Positions 37,262 to 45,815 of a stretch of DNA of 64,000 nucleotides are shown here, in pieces. The stretch's first letter is position 1; every line of letters starts with the position of its first letter. A program made the position numbers and the translations under genes. The DNA is from an uncultured Christensenellaceae bacterium. Its GTDB lineage: Bacteria > Bacillota > Clostridia > Christensenellales > UBA3700. The stretch is from positions 48,813 to 112,812 of the forward strand of contig CALWGZ010000008.1 of NCBI GenBank assembly GCA_944380285.1, written 5' to 3'. The notes under the pieces were generated by a model that saw only the letters and a list, made by a program, of their open reading frames with translations, did no database searches and was not told the origin of the DNA.

Positions 37262-37326
37262 ATTTTCCCTCGATAGTTTATTCTGCCCCGATGTGTTCGG
37301 CGGTCATTCCCTTGATACCCTATCTC

Positions 37327-37355
37327 ATTATAACGGCATTCCGCTGTTTTGTAAA
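37327..37355 (-). promoter_or_regulatory. Promoter of the GPH-lipoprotein-GH20 operon
   Basis: On the minus strand TTTACA (37355-37350), a 17-base spacer and TATAAT (37332-37327). A TTGTTTTTCAAA-like stretch upstream could be an operator, but this is speculative. Confidence 0.8.
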
Positions 37356-37410
37356 CACTTTTTTTGTTTTTCAAACACCGGATCCGTACTTTTCCGTTCG
37401 GCGGACGAAA

Positions 37411-37437
37411 GCGGCGGAACGCACCGCGTTCCGCCGC
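37411..37437 (-). terminator. Hairpin after the M28-like gene
   Basis: A perfect 11-bp stem (GCGGCGGAACG and complement) with a five-base loop, ten bases after the stop codon. Only three T residues follow. Confidence 0.65.
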
Positions 37438-37446
37438 CCGTTTGCG

Positions 37447-38892
37447 TCAATATTCGAACGGATCTTCGGGCGGCTTGACCTCGCCTTCCTGCCCGTCGCC
37501 GCCCTCTTCGCCGTCGGGAGCGTCGCCGAACACGTCCGCGTCGGGATCGTACGGCTCCGCCTCGCTAAACTTCCGCATCGTATCCTTCGCGTGCTTGTTG
37601 CGCCCGACCATCGTCAGCGCCACCGCCGCGATCACCGCCGCGATTATCAGCGCGAGCCTCGTATACATCCCCGCTTCCGCATGAGACTGCTGCGTCGCCA
37701 CGGACGCCTGCTCGGGCGCCGTCGCCAACACTTCGGCGAGCACTTCGCCGTTCTCGGGCGACAGCATCGTCGCGACCGTGTCCGCCACTCCGTTAAGACT
37801 GTTGCGGAGCGTCTCTTCGCCGTTTTCGCCGAGCCGCGAGATCATGTTCTCGTAGGTGTCGCCGCTCGTGTTGTAGATGTTCTCCTTGCCGTCGATCTCG
37901 GTGTAAAACGAGTTGGTGTCGCTGCCCCAATCGAGCGAGAGGAAGGACACCGTCGGGATCCCCTTGCTCATCGCGATCAGATTGTCGCCGACCATGCCGA
38001 TGTGGGTATAGTCGTTGGGCTGACCGTCGATCATCGTCGCCGCGACCGCGTGCGTATTGCCCGGCACGGGTCTGAACGTGCCGCCGCCGACCGCGTTCGC
38101 CGCCGCATAGAACGCGTCGTTGAAGTCGGTCTCGACCTCGGCGGAATAGATGTAGTTGTACGTCCCTCCGCCCAAGCGGTTGAGATTGACGATGAGCTCC
38201 GGCGTCTCGTGCTCGGTCAGCATCTCCTTGATGCCCTCGTTGCCGAACTGCGAACACCCGACAAACGCGAACGTCAAGTCGTATTGCGTCTTGCTCTCCG
38301 CCAGCATGTCCGCGATCGAGATTGCCGCCGCTACCGAAGTCGCGCTGCCGTACGTCCCCTCTCCGCCGAGCTCGGACTGCGAGACCTGTCCCGTCGTGAG
38401 GTCGACGTTCGAGGCGGTGATCCCCACGCTGTTGTCATATGCCGCGACGATCCATATCTCGCCTTTGCTCTCGCCTGCCGCCGCCTTTGTCCACACTCCG
38501 TTGAAGCCGTCTTTGAGCTTGTAGCTGTCATAAACGTCGGTGAAGCGGAATTGCTCTATGCCGCCGAGATATCCCATCGCATTCATCTTGGGAGCGACGT
38601 ATTCGTTCAAAAAGATGTAGTCGTTTTGCGCATATCCGCCCGCGCCGCCTGCCGCCAAGACGTCGTAATCGCCGCCGCCCTGCGTCGTCTCCGCCTCGCT
38701 GCCCGAGGTGCGGTCGGGATGCTTTTCGCTGATCTCCCTCGTCATCGTCACGACGTCGTAAGTCGTGTCGAATTCAACCTTTTCGATTGCGAACCGAGAT
38801 GTGTCGCCGCCCCTCTCGCACCCCGCGAACGCGGCGCACAAAACAACGATAACAAACACGGATACGAAAATTTTCAACATTTTCTTCTTCAT
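37447..38892 (-). CDS. M28-like peptidase fold lipoprotein, probably inactive
   Basis: A 481-residue surface protein. The signal ends in lipobox AFAGC (Cys22-24 region). The middle matches the layout of M28 zinc aminopeptidases: KGEIWIVAAYDNSVG stands where active enzymes have a HYD motif, GSATSVAAAISIADML stands for the DNASG region, and FVGCSQFGNEGIKEML for the EE motif. The metal-binding His, Asp and Glu are therefore replaced. A membrane helix at about residues 405-425 (TRLALIIAAVIAAVALTMVG) and a long acidic cytoplasmic tail follow. It may be a non-catalytic binding protein. It lies eight bases after a small membrane-protein gene, in the ppa-comEC-holA run. Confidence 0.7.
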   Translation of the reverse strand: MKKKMLKIFVSVFVIVVLCAAFAGCERGGDTSRFAIEKVEFDTTYDVVTMTREISEKHPDRTSGSEAETTQGGGDYDVLAAGGAGGYAQNDYIFLNEYVAPKMNAMGYLGGIEQFRFTDVYDSYKLKDGFNGVWTKAAAGESKGEIWIVAAYDNSVGITASNVDLTTGQVSQSELGGEGTYGSATSVAAAISIADMLAESKTQYDLTFAFVGCSQFGNEGIKEMLTEHETPELIVNLNRLGGGTYNYIYSAEVETDFNDAFYAAANAVGGGTFRPVPGNTHAVAATMIDGQPNDYTHIGMVGDNLIAMSKGIPTVSFLSLDWGSDTNSFYTEIDGKENIYNTSGDTYENMISRLGENGEETLRNSLNGVADTVATMLSPENGEVLAEVLATAPEQASVATQQSHAEAGMYTRLALIIAAVIAAVALTMVGRNKHAKDTMRKFSEAEPYDPDADVFGDAPDGEEGGDGQEGEVKPPEDPFEY

Positions 38893-38900
38893 GCCGCACC

Positions 38901-39467
38901 TCACACGAACAGCGCCGGCATGCACAGCCATACCGCAAGCGCCGAGATCATATACCATGCGTTGCCCTTGCCCGCATAGCGTATGAAGTACAGCAATTCC
39001 GCGCCCATGATCGCAAACGCGATCAGCGGCTCGACGATCGACGAACACAGCGTCGCGTACGTCGGGTTAAAGAGCCAGATCAGCGACAGCAGCGACTTGA
39101 CAACACACAGCGCGATCATTGCGCAATCGGCGACGGTGCGGTATTGCATGACGTCGAGCTTCTTTTGACAATAGAAACTCAGCGACCTGCTCAAATTGAC
39201 AAAGATCATCCGCGCATAGACCGTGTAGAGCGCATAGCAGACCAGCCCGAGGATGAGCGCGACAAAGACGATCACCGCCTTGACGTTGCCGAGCGCGCTC
39301 AACATCGATCCGTACTCGTTGAAGTACATCAGATCGTAAAGATCGGAGCACGTTTTCCAATTGCTCGCCGCGATCGCGACGAACGTGCAGATGCGCAGCA
39401 CCCACGACCGCCACGTCGACGGCATCCGCGTGTTTTGAACGGGAGTTGAAGTGTAGTAGACGTTCAT
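38901..39467 (-). CDS. Multi-pass membrane protein of unknown function
   Basis: A 188-residue hydrophobic protein with about four membrane segments (VLRICTFVAIAAS, VIVFVALILGLVCYALYTVY, CAMIALCVVKSLLSLIWLF, AWYMISALAVWLCMPALFV). The start at 39467 overlaps the holA stop (ATGA), and a CAAGAGAGAGGC-type purine stretch precedes it. The next gene, the M28-like lipoprotein, starts eight bases after its stop, so the two probably form a functional pair at the membrane. I recognise no family. Confidence 0.7.
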   Translation of the reverse strand: MNVYYTSTPVQNTRMPSTWRSWVLRICTFVAIAASNWKTCSDLYDLMYFNEYGSMLSALGNVKAVIVFVALILGLVCYALYTVYARMIFVNLSRSLSFYCQKKLDVMQYRTVADCAMIALCVVKSLLSLIWLFNPTYATLCSSIVEPLIAFAIMGAELLYFIRYAGKGNAWYMISALAVWLCMPALFV

Positions 39468-40459
39468 TTTGCCTCTCTCTTGTTGACGGCGGACAGTTTC
39501 GCGACCGCGAGACGAAGCGCGTTGTCTTCCGAAATGACGCCGCTCTTGAATTTGTATTCCAGCTCTCGGAGATATTCCGTCTGCTCCTTGAGCTTGACCA
39601 CATAGCCCGAAACACTCCTCTTCCTGTCCCTGATGATCCTGCGCGTCGTCCTGACGCTCGACTCGGTCGTCCCCAGCGCCGACGCCAGCTCTCTGTCGTC
39701 CAGCGAGCTGATCGCGCAATGGAACGTCTTGCGGAACGACGACGTCAACATCGCCAATATCTTCGCCGCAGACTCTCCCTTCGACTTCATTCCCTCCAAC
39801 ATCTTCAATGCCTTGCGTATGTCCCCCTCGTCAAACGCCGACGCCAGCAAATAGCCGCGATAGTCCGCGTCGGGCGCGACCAGCGCCTCGACCGCGCTCT
39901 CCTCTATCCTGCCGCCGTCCGCGTAGTCGCACAATTTCGCGACCTCGACCGCCACCCTGCCGTAGTTGAGATTGCAATACGCCGCCAGCTTGTCTATCGC
40001 CGCACGCGAGATCGTGCACCCCCTCTTGCCCGTCTCCACGGTGATGCCGCGCTTCATCTCGCTCTCCGTCGCCGCCGTGCACTCGATCGTGATCGGATAG
40101 CCGCCCAGATCGTCGTACGCGCGCGGCGTGTCCTCGATGATCAGCACGCTGTCCGGCTCGGGCATCGCGCAATAGCTCGACAGCGCCTTCTTTTCGCCGT
40201 CCGAGAGCTGCCGCGTCCGCTTGCGCAGATATACCACGCGCTTGCCGCCGGTCAACGTCACCGTCTCGAGCGCCGCGACCGCGTCGACTATCGACGCGTC
40301 GTCGTCAAATTCGTCATAGTTGAACTCCCTGTCCTCGGGCGGCAGCGTCGACAAGATCTTGTCGACGACGGCGCGCGCCATAAACCCGTCCCCGCCCTTG
40401 AGCAAATAGCAGGGAGCAAGACCGTCGAGCGGACGTTCGAGGAACTCGACTGCTCTCAT
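39464..40459 (-). CDS. holA: DNA polymerase III delta subunit
   Basis: A 331-residue clamp-loader subunit that opens the sliding clamp. The N-terminal AAA-like domain (CYLLKGGDGFMARAVVDKIL, RVVYLRKRTRQLSDGEK, VLIIEDTPRAYDD) and the C-terminal collar domain (AKILAMLTSSFRKTFHCAI) match HolA of Bacillota. GGAGG precedes the ATG at 40459; an in-frame ATG twelve bases earlier is less well placed. It overlaps comEC by four bases. The comEC-holA order is a frequent Bacillota arrangement. Confidence 0.9.
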   Translation of the reverse strand: MRAVEFLERPLDGLAPCYLLKGGDGFMARAVVDKILSTLPPEDREFNYDEFDDDASIVDAVAALETVTLTGGKRVVYLRKRTRQLSDGEKKALSSYCAMPEPDSVLIIEDTPRAYDDLGGYPITIECTAATESEMKRGITVETGKRGCTISRAAIDKLAAYCNLNYGRVAVEVAKLCDYADGGRIEESAVEALVAPDADYRGYLLASAFDEGDIRKALKMLEGMKSKGESAAKILAMLTSSFRKTFHCAISSLDDRELASALGTTESSVRTTRRIIRDRKRSVSGYVVKLKEQTEYLRELEYKFKSGVISEDNALRLAVAKLSAVNKREAK

Positions 40460-42597
40460 GCAAACCTCCATTTGGCGATTTTCTTTATTTTACCACTATT
40501 TACCCCAAACGTAAAGTCGGAAGGCAATGAATTTTGCGCTCCGACGAAATATGCCTCGTCGCAAACCACCGTCTGCTCGTCCGTCGACGGCGCATACTTC
40601 TCTGCGCTGACGACAAGATCGGCTCCCGCCGCGGACGGGCACGCCCCGCTTGCCGACACCGCAACATACGTCTTGACGCCGCGAAACACCGCCGCCACCC
40701 CGCCGTCGTCAAAATATATCCCCATGTCTTCGTCGGCGACCGACTCGACCGTCGCCTTGACATATGCCGTCGGCGAAACATACGACAGCGTGCACAGCCT
40801 TCCCTCGTACGCCGTGAACAGCTTCCCGACCGCGTACATGTCGTACTCGTCCACTTCGTCGGCGGCGAGCGTGACCTTCTCGACGTTCTCCTTCGCCAAG
40901 ATGTCCGTCACCTCGATCAAAAACGCATAGCTCAAGTCTCCGTCGGCGGCTATGTACGCCTGCCCGTCGTCCGTGACGAACACCGCGCCGACATAGCTTT
41001 GATCGCCGAAACAGATCACCCTTTCGGGATAGATCCACCGCGCTGCGGACTGCGCCACTACAAGCACGAAAAAGCCGACTATCAACACGGACGCCAAAAT
41101 TCCCTTCGCTTGCAAGTGCACAAAACTGAACCTGGAAATGAATATGAGCAACACGAAATAGATGACGAACAAATACCATTCGAGATGAAATTCTATCGTC
41201 GCGACGCGTATGGTCGCGCATGCCTGCACAAGCAATATCATCGCGGTGAAGAACAGCGACACCGCCGAAAGCACCCATCCCATATACGGTATGAACGCTA
41301 TCACAAGCGCGACCAGAAAGACGGGGAACGCAAACGACACCAGCGGCACCACCATCAAATTGGCGAGCATGAACACGAGCGACGTCGCCCCGAACGTGTG
41401 CACGGTGATGGGCAGCACGCCTATGTTCGCCGAGATCGTCACCGCCAGCGCCGCAGCGAGCGCCTTGGGGCACTTGACGCGGACGAGCCCGCGTTCGATC
41501 GTCTCATTGAACAGCACTATCCCGTAGACAGCGGCGTAGCTCATCAAGAACCCCAGCGCGAACAGCGAGTACGGCGAAAAGATCAGCGTCGACGCCGCCG
41601 CAAGCGACAGCGACGACAGCGCGTCGTATCTGCCTCCGACGATCTTGCCCAACTCCAAAATGACGATCATCACGATCGAGCGGACTATCGACGGCGCAAA
41701 CCCGCAGATCGCCCCGAAACCGAACATCACCGCGACCAACAACGGAAAACTCGCCCACATCGGCAGCCTCATCTTGCGGAACAGCGCGTTCACCGTCGCC
41801 GCCAGCATCACGACGTGAAGTCCCGACACCGCCAGCAAATGCGCGGTGCCGCTCGCCGCAAAGTCGGCTTGTATGCCCTCGTTCATCACGTCCTTGTAGC
41901 CGAACAGCATCGCGTAGACAAATTCGGCGGTGTCTTCGCGCATGTTTGCGCTCAGCTTGTCCGCGACGGCGAGCCTGATCTTGTCGAACATGTCGTACTG
42001 CGTGCCCACGATCTCGAAATTCGGCTCGTCTTCGAGGGTGACTGCATAGATCTGATAGAGCTTCCCTTGCGCCAACGCGGTCGCGGTGAAGCCGTCGCCA
42101 TAGTTGGACAGCGACCCGAATGTCTCGGCGACAAAAGTGATCACGTCGCCCTCTTTGAGTTCGCCTTCGCCCGCCACCCTCAACAGCAGACTGCCCTTGC
42201 CGTCGAGCTTTACGCCGTCTGCGACTATGTTGTCGACCGTCAGCCAATCCGACGCGTCGACCGACCCGTCCAGCTCGACCGCGCTGCCTGAACTTATCCT
42301 TGCGGTCACGACGATGTTTTCGCCGTAAAATGCGCGGCTCTCCAAGACCTTGACGTTCGCAAACGCGCCCACGATCCCGAGCACCGCCCCGATCGTCACG
42401 CATGCGAAAAACGTCGCCGCACCCTTTCTTTTGAGTAAAAAACATGCGACGATCGCCGCAGCCGGCACGATTGCCGTAACCGCCGAAACGATCGCCGTAT
42501 CTGTCAATAAGTAAGAACATATCCCGCAAATCACTCCGAGAAGCGCCGCGGGAAAGACGCGCAGATTGAACAGCTTGAACGCCTTCTTACCTGCCAC
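40456..42597 (-). CDS. comEC: ComEC/Rec2-type competence membrane protein
   Basis: A 713-residue polytopic protein. An N-terminal OB-like domain lies outside at about residues 75-200 (VVTARISSGSAVELDGSV). The competence membrane core follows (YAMLFGYKDVMNEGIQADFA, GTAHLLAVSGLHVVMLAATV, FGAICGFAPSIVRSIVMI). By family knowledge it forms the channel for single-stranded DNA uptake. The C-terminal region, about residues 525-713, sits where other ComECs have a metallo-beta-lactamase domain but shows no HxHxDH motif, so any nuclease activity is probably lost. Start overlaps the ppa stop by 11 bases. No other competence genes are in view. Confidence 0.9.
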   Translation of the reverse strand: MAGKKAFKLFNLRVFPAALLGVICGICSYLLTDTAIVSAVTAIVPAAAIVACFLLKRKGAATFFACVTIGAVLGIVGAFANVKVLESRAFYGENIVVTARISSGSAVELDGSVDASDWLTVDNIVADGVKLDGKGSLLLRVAGEGELKEGDVITFVAETFGSLSNYGDGFTATALAQGKLYQIYAVTLEDEPNFEIVGTQYDMFDKIRLAVADKLSANMREDTAEFVYAMLFGYKDVMNEGIQADFAASGTAHLLAVSGLHVVMLAATVNALFRKMRLPMWASFPLLVAVMFGFGAICGFAPSIVRSIVMIVILELGKIVGGRYDALSSLSLAAASTLIFSPYSLFALGFLMSYAAVYGIVLFNETIERGLVRVKCPKALAAALAVTISANIGVLPITVHTFGATSLVFMLANLMVVPLVSFAFPVFLVALVIAFIPYMGWVLSAVSLFFTAMILLVQACATIRVATIEFHLEWYLFVIYFVLLIFISRFSFVHLQAKGILASVLIVGFFVLVVAQSAARWIYPERVICFGDQSYVGAVFVTDDGQAYIAADGDLSYAFLIEVTDILAKENVEKVTLAADEVDEYDMYAVGKLFTAYEGRLCTLSYVSPTAYVKATVESVADEDMGIYFDDGGVAAVFRGVKTYVAVSASGACPSAAGADLVVSAEKYAPSTDEQTVVCDEAYFVGAQNSLPSDFTFGVNSGKIKKIAKWRFA

Positions 42598-43120
42598 CGA
42601 ATCTCTTCTCGTACTCCTCGACGGCCTGCGAGATGACCTCGAGCGTGCGCTCGCGCCCGAACAGCTGCAACACCTTCATCGTCTTGCCTTCAAGCTGCTT
42701 GTAGACGCCAAAAAAGTGCTTGATCTCCTCGATGATGTGCGGCGGAAGATCGGACACGTCGCGGAAGACGTTCCACGTCGGCTCCTTGAACGGCACCGCG
42801 ATCACCTTGATGTCCTCCGCCCCCTCGTCGATCATCAATATGTGACCGATCGGATAGCACCTGACCAACGACATCGACGAGATCTCCTCGCTGCACAACA
42901 CCAATACGTCCAGCGGATCCCCGTCGTCCGCATAGGTGCGCGGAATAAAACCGTAGTTCGCCGGATAGTGCGTCGACGTGTACAAAATGCGGTCCAAAAT
43001 GAGCATCCCCGTCTCTTTGTCGACCTCGTATTTGTTCTTGCACCCCTTGGGGATCTCGATCACCGAGATGAAATCTTCGGGCGTGATGCGCTCCGGAGAA
43101 ATGTCGTGCCAAATGTTCAT
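42587..43120 (-). CDS. ppa: Inorganic pyrophosphatase, family I
   Basis: A 177-residue soluble enzyme hydrolysing pyrophosphate. Motifs: VIEIPKGCKNKYEVDKETG, YPANYGFIPRTYADDGDPLD with the signature DDGDPLD aspartates, and IKVIAVP. Length and motifs match bacterial class A enzymes. GGGAGGAATT precedes the ATG and a TATAAT-like box (GTATAATTTAATC) lies about 50 bases upstream, so it likely begins the ppa-comEC-holA-membrane-M28 transcript. Confidence 0.97.
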   Translation of the reverse strand: MNIWHDISPERITPEDFISVIEIPKGCKNKYEVDKETGMLILDRILYTSTHYPANYGFIPRTYADDGDPLDVLVLCSEEISSMSLVRCYPIGHILMIDEGAEDIKVIAVPFKEPTWNVFRDVSDLPPHIIEEIKHFFGVYKQLEGKTMKVLQLFGRERTLEVISQAVEEYEKRFGGR

Positions 43121-43263
43121 AATTCCTCCCCGCCGCCTCCTGCGGCGTCCTCTTGGATTAAATTATACTATACTTCGCCGCCGATTGCCATAGTTTTGGA
43201 TATTTTTTTCGTTATTTTATTGCCAAAGCCGTTCTTTTGTGCTAATATAATAGAGCAAATCGC

Positions 43264-43350
43264 GCCGAAGTGGTGGAATTGGCAGACGCGCCGGACTCAA
43301 AATCCGGTGATGGCGACATCGTGCGGGTTCAAGTCCCGCCTTCGGCACCA
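43264..43350 (+). tRNA. tRNA-Leu (anticodon CAA)
   Basis: An 87-base class II tRNA. Acceptor GCCGAAG pairs with CTTCGGC, followed by the discriminator A and an encoded CCA. The anticodon loop CTCAAAA gives CAA, reading UUG. A long variable arm and the GGTTCAAGTCC T-loop are present. The 3' 21 bases are repeated at 43539-43559, marking an integration site. Confidence 0.97.
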
Positions 43351-43559
43351 ACAACGGAAGGCTCGCCCTTATGGCAAAAATACGAGGCTGTTTTACTGCC
43401 TCATATTTTTTGCTTTTTGGCTCGCTTCCTCCCTTGTGCGAAGGCGGGATCGTCCGAAATTGTGACGCTCACGCGCCTTGACATATTATGTCAAGCCGTC
43501 CCCTTCCGGCGTTCGCTATTCCGTCGCTTCGCTCCTTACAAGTCCCGCCTTCGGCACCA
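43351..43559 (+). mobile_element. tRNA-tail element behind tRNA-Leu with duplicated tRNA 3' end
   Basis: A segment of about 190 bases separates the tRNA-Leu 3' end from an exact 21-base copy of that end (43539-43559 equals 43330-43350). It holds an intrinsic terminator (43380-43411) and, just before the tRNA copy, a 26-base motif (43514-43539, ending GCTCCTTAC). This motif recurs with two changes in the same position behind tRNA-Ser. No protein frame is convincing. The structure looks like a remnant of site-specific insertion into the T-loop of the tRNA. Confidence 0.75.
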
Positions 43560-43565
43560 GACCAG

Positions 43566-43610
43566 AATAATACGAACCAAGATGACAAGTCGAGGTTCGT
43601 ATTATTTTTT
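43566..43610 (+). terminator. Terminator after the duplicated tRNA-Leu tail
   Basis: A perfect 13-bp stem (43566-43578 with 43594-43606) and T-run. It is probably the original tRNA-Leu terminator, displaced by the insertion. The rest of 43611-43945 holds no gene apart from the hairpin at 43754. Confidence 0.85.
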
Positions 43611-43753
43611 GCCTGCGATTTCTTCGGAATTATTGTCCAATTGAAGTAGCCCCTCCGAATTTGCTTTTTCGGGAGACTTAGTTCTGCATAGGTCTTCGCG
43701 GACGTCAACGGCATCAAAATCGTTGCTGAAAACACCAATAAAAGACTTTAAGC

Positions 43754-43786
43754 GCCGAGTAAGGTATTTTCCTTGCTCGGCTCTTT
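43754..43786 (+). terminator. Hairpin with T-run upstream of the sigma-like gene
   Basis: An 11-bp stem (43754-43764 with 43771-43781, one wobble) and six-base loop, followed by CTTTT. It lies 160 bases before the sigma-like gene, so it could be a terminator or an attenuator. Confidence 0.65.
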
Positions 43787-43945
43787 TGCTGTCCTATAAG
43801 CTATTTAGCGCGCCCTCAACGCAACGATTTTGGCTTTGTCCCGTTAACTTCCGCAAACCTAATTCTAAAGCACAGACATTCACCGTCCTATGCTCCTCCG
43901 CCTCTTGCCCGAAAAAGGCAAATAAATTCGGAGGTGTAGCTCAAA

Positions 43946-44617
43946 ATGGAAATGTTGGTAACAAAGTTCTCAAAAGGAAAGTACCGTAACGAAGGCGAAT
44001 TGTTCGATGAACCTATTTCTGCCGAGAACGTCAAACTTATGGGCGAAATGATTGCTTTGCAGGCTTTACGTACCGTTAAAAAGTTCGATATGAAAGTTGC
44101 AGACAGGCTGTATATCGGTCTCATCAAAGACCTGCACCACATGGACGAGATAGAATATATCGTATCGGACGGCTACGACGTGGCACAGACGGCAATCTGC
44201 TTTCTCTATCAATTTGTAGGTCATACAGCCAATGAGATTTACGGCAAAGACAAACAAGGAAAAGAAATCTCTATTAAACTTGCCTGCTATCGTGAAGTAG
44301 ACGGCGAACTCATGCGTTTGCGACGGAAAGCCGAAAAGACGGATTACATTGATTTCACGGACTACAAGGCACTGCCTATGGATCCCGTCAACTGCTTTGA
44401 ACAAGAGCAGACCAATTACAGCAAATATGATACTATCGTAGAAGCCTTGCAACTTTCAGCTTTGGAACTCGCCATCCTAAACTGCTACATGAACGGCATG
44501 GTGCAATCGGAAGTCTGCACCGAACTCGGCATCGGCAGAGGTACGATCTATCACCACAAAGTTAGCATCCGAAAGAGATATTATACAATTTATAAAACTA
44601 TTGATGTGTCGTTTTAG
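43946..44617 (+). CDS. Sigma-70-like DNA-binding regulator of a mobile element
   Basis: A 223-residue protein with a C-terminal sigma region 4-type HTH at about residues 165-215 (LSALELAILNCYMNGMVQSE and GIGRGTIYHHKVSIRKRY). The N-terminal 150 residues are helical and do not resemble sigma region 2 clearly. Such proteins occur on integrative elements of gut Clostridia, which is family knowledge rather than a match I can run. GGAGGTG lies before the ATG; the third codon is another ATG. Base composition is well below that of the core genes. A hairpin terminator follows. It may control excision or transfer functions now lost from the locus. Confidence 0.7.
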   Translation: MEMLVTKFSKGKYRNEGELFDEPISAENVKLMGEMIALQALRTVKKFDMKVADRLYIGLIKDLHHMDEIEYIVSDGYDVAQTAICFLYQFVGHTANEIYGKDKQGKEISIKLACYREVDGELMRLRRKAEKTDYIDFTDYKALPMDPVNCFEQEQTNYSKYDTIVEALQLSALELAILNCYMNGMVQSEVCTELGIGRGTIYHHKVSIRKRYYTIYKTIDVSF

Positions 44618-44665
44618 AAAAAACTCTGTAAATCGATAATTACCATCTTTCGTTAAACACAAGAG

Positions 44666-44693
44666 CTGTAATCAATAATTACAGTTTCTGTTT
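44666..44693 (+). terminator. Terminator after the sigma-like gene
   Basis: A 7-bp stem (CTGTAAT with ATTACAG), a five-base loop, then TTTCTGTTT. A-T rich and weaker than the core terminators. Confidence 0.6.
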
Positions 44694-44714
44694 GGCAATG
44701 GGGGTCATGAAAGG

Positions 44715-45446
44715 TCATACCCATATTCTAAAAAATATCATATCAAGAATTTTGGCAACAGGATAAATCAATGTACTGCATCCGCTTTCTCGCTGCAAGT
44801 CAACATTTACGGAAGCCTTGATCTTTTGCAAGATGCCGGCATGTGTATGGCTATAATCGACGAGACCAGACAAGCTTCTTTTTCCCAGCGCACCGCAAAG
44901 CCCCTCGGCCTTCATCCCTACAACAACATATTGATCATAAGCGGGTATGCAACCAAGCGTTGCCAACAAAATTTTCCCGATAACGGTATCGTGAACATCT
45001 TTTATAGAATAGCCCACATTATTTGCGGCATTACTATTTTTATTTTTTTGAATTTTATAATATGTCTGCGACATAAAATATTTTTTCAGTTCGTCGATCA
45101 ACTCCATTACCGTTGCGACATACCATGACTTATCGAGGTCTGCATCTGTTAAATCCACGTCGCAGAGACCGTCGTATTTCGGTTGATTCAGAATTTTGAT
45201 GACGGGAATCAAAAAGCGATAATCCTTTTGCAACAGGAACGCGCCGCGGCAAAGCATGCCCCAGCTCCCCAAAAAGGCAAAGAGATGTAAAGCGACATAA
45301 TCGAGCGTTGCCAGACTGTTATCTTGCCTGTTTTTGAGATACATACAATGGATATAGTCGTAGGAACGGTAGCGGGAATTTTTATCATGCAGATAAATAT
45401 ACATAAATTTGTCTACATAATCTCGCCTTTGTTTGTCCGTTAACAT
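44715..45446 (-). CDS. Island protein of unknown function
   Basis: A 243-residue soluble protein. Visible features are many aromatic and charged residues, DYVDKFMYIYLHDKNSRYRS near the start, a central FLGSWGMLCRGAFLLQKDY, and a C-terminal LVDYSHTHAGILQKIKAS. No P-loop, nuclease or membrane motif is evident and I do not recognise the family. The start at 45446 has AGAGGTG five bases upstream; an in-frame GTG two codons earlier is less likely. A 68-codon frame ends three bases before it (45449-45655) and may be an upstream remnant. Composition is AT-rich, unlike the core, so it was probably acquired with the island. Confidence 0.65.
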   Translation of the reverse strand: MLTDKQRRDYVDKFMYIYLHDKNSRYRSYDYIHCMYLKNRQDNSLATLDYVALHLFAFLGSWGMLCRGAFLLQKDYRFLIPVIKILNQPKYDGLCDVDLTDADLDKSWYVATVMELIDELKKYFMSQTYYKIQKNKNSNAANNVGYSIKDVHDTVIGKILLATLGCIPAYDQYVVVGMKAEGLCGALGKRSLSGLVDYSHTHAGILQKIKASVNVDLQRESGCSTLIYPVAKILDMIFFRIWV

Positions 45447-45452
45447 AATCAC

Positions 45453-45732
45453 ACCTCTTTTGAATTTTTATTTTTCTCGGCAATGCCGAAGATTTTGATT
45501 TGATAAGATTTAGCCACGTTTCCAGTAATAATTCCCATAGGTTGACTTAAGATAGGTTGCTGCGATGGAAGAATCGACAAGGTCACTGCTTGTAATGTTT
45601 GTACCGCTCGTTGCCTCATCGCTGGTTGAACGCCACCAACCGTTCGGGTTTTCAAATATTACACTCGTAAGGCTGCTGCAATATAAGGGTGTGCTTATTT
45701 TTTAATACTTGAAAGCAACTTGCGTTTAGGTA
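45453..45732. other. Intergenic stretch in the island
   Basis: No convincing gene. A minus-strand 68-codon frame (45449-45655) has no ribosome site and no recognisable product, but its stop lies right before the downstream start, so it could be a decayed upstream gene. Confidence 0.4.
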
Positions 45733-45761
45733 TTGATTTTTAAAAGATTCCATGCTAAAAT
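45733..45761 (+). promoter_or_regulatory. Promoter of the STAND ATPase gene
   Basis: TTGATT (45733-45738), a 17-base spacer and TAAAAT (45756-45761), about 55 bases ahead of the ATG. Confidence 0.65.
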
Positions 45762-45815
45762 AAGAGTACTACTAACCGTACATCATATTTATAATTGTTA
45801 CAAAGGAGAACCCTA

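Noticed and set aside
40534..42291. A 585-codon plus-strand frame opposite comEC
   Set aside because: Composition is His/Arg/Gln-rich and repetitive, typical of a reverse frame of a membrane protein gene.
45449..45655. A 68-codon minus-strand frame directly before the unknown island protein
   Set aside because: No start signal and no recognised product. Kept only as a possible remnant in the intergenic entry.
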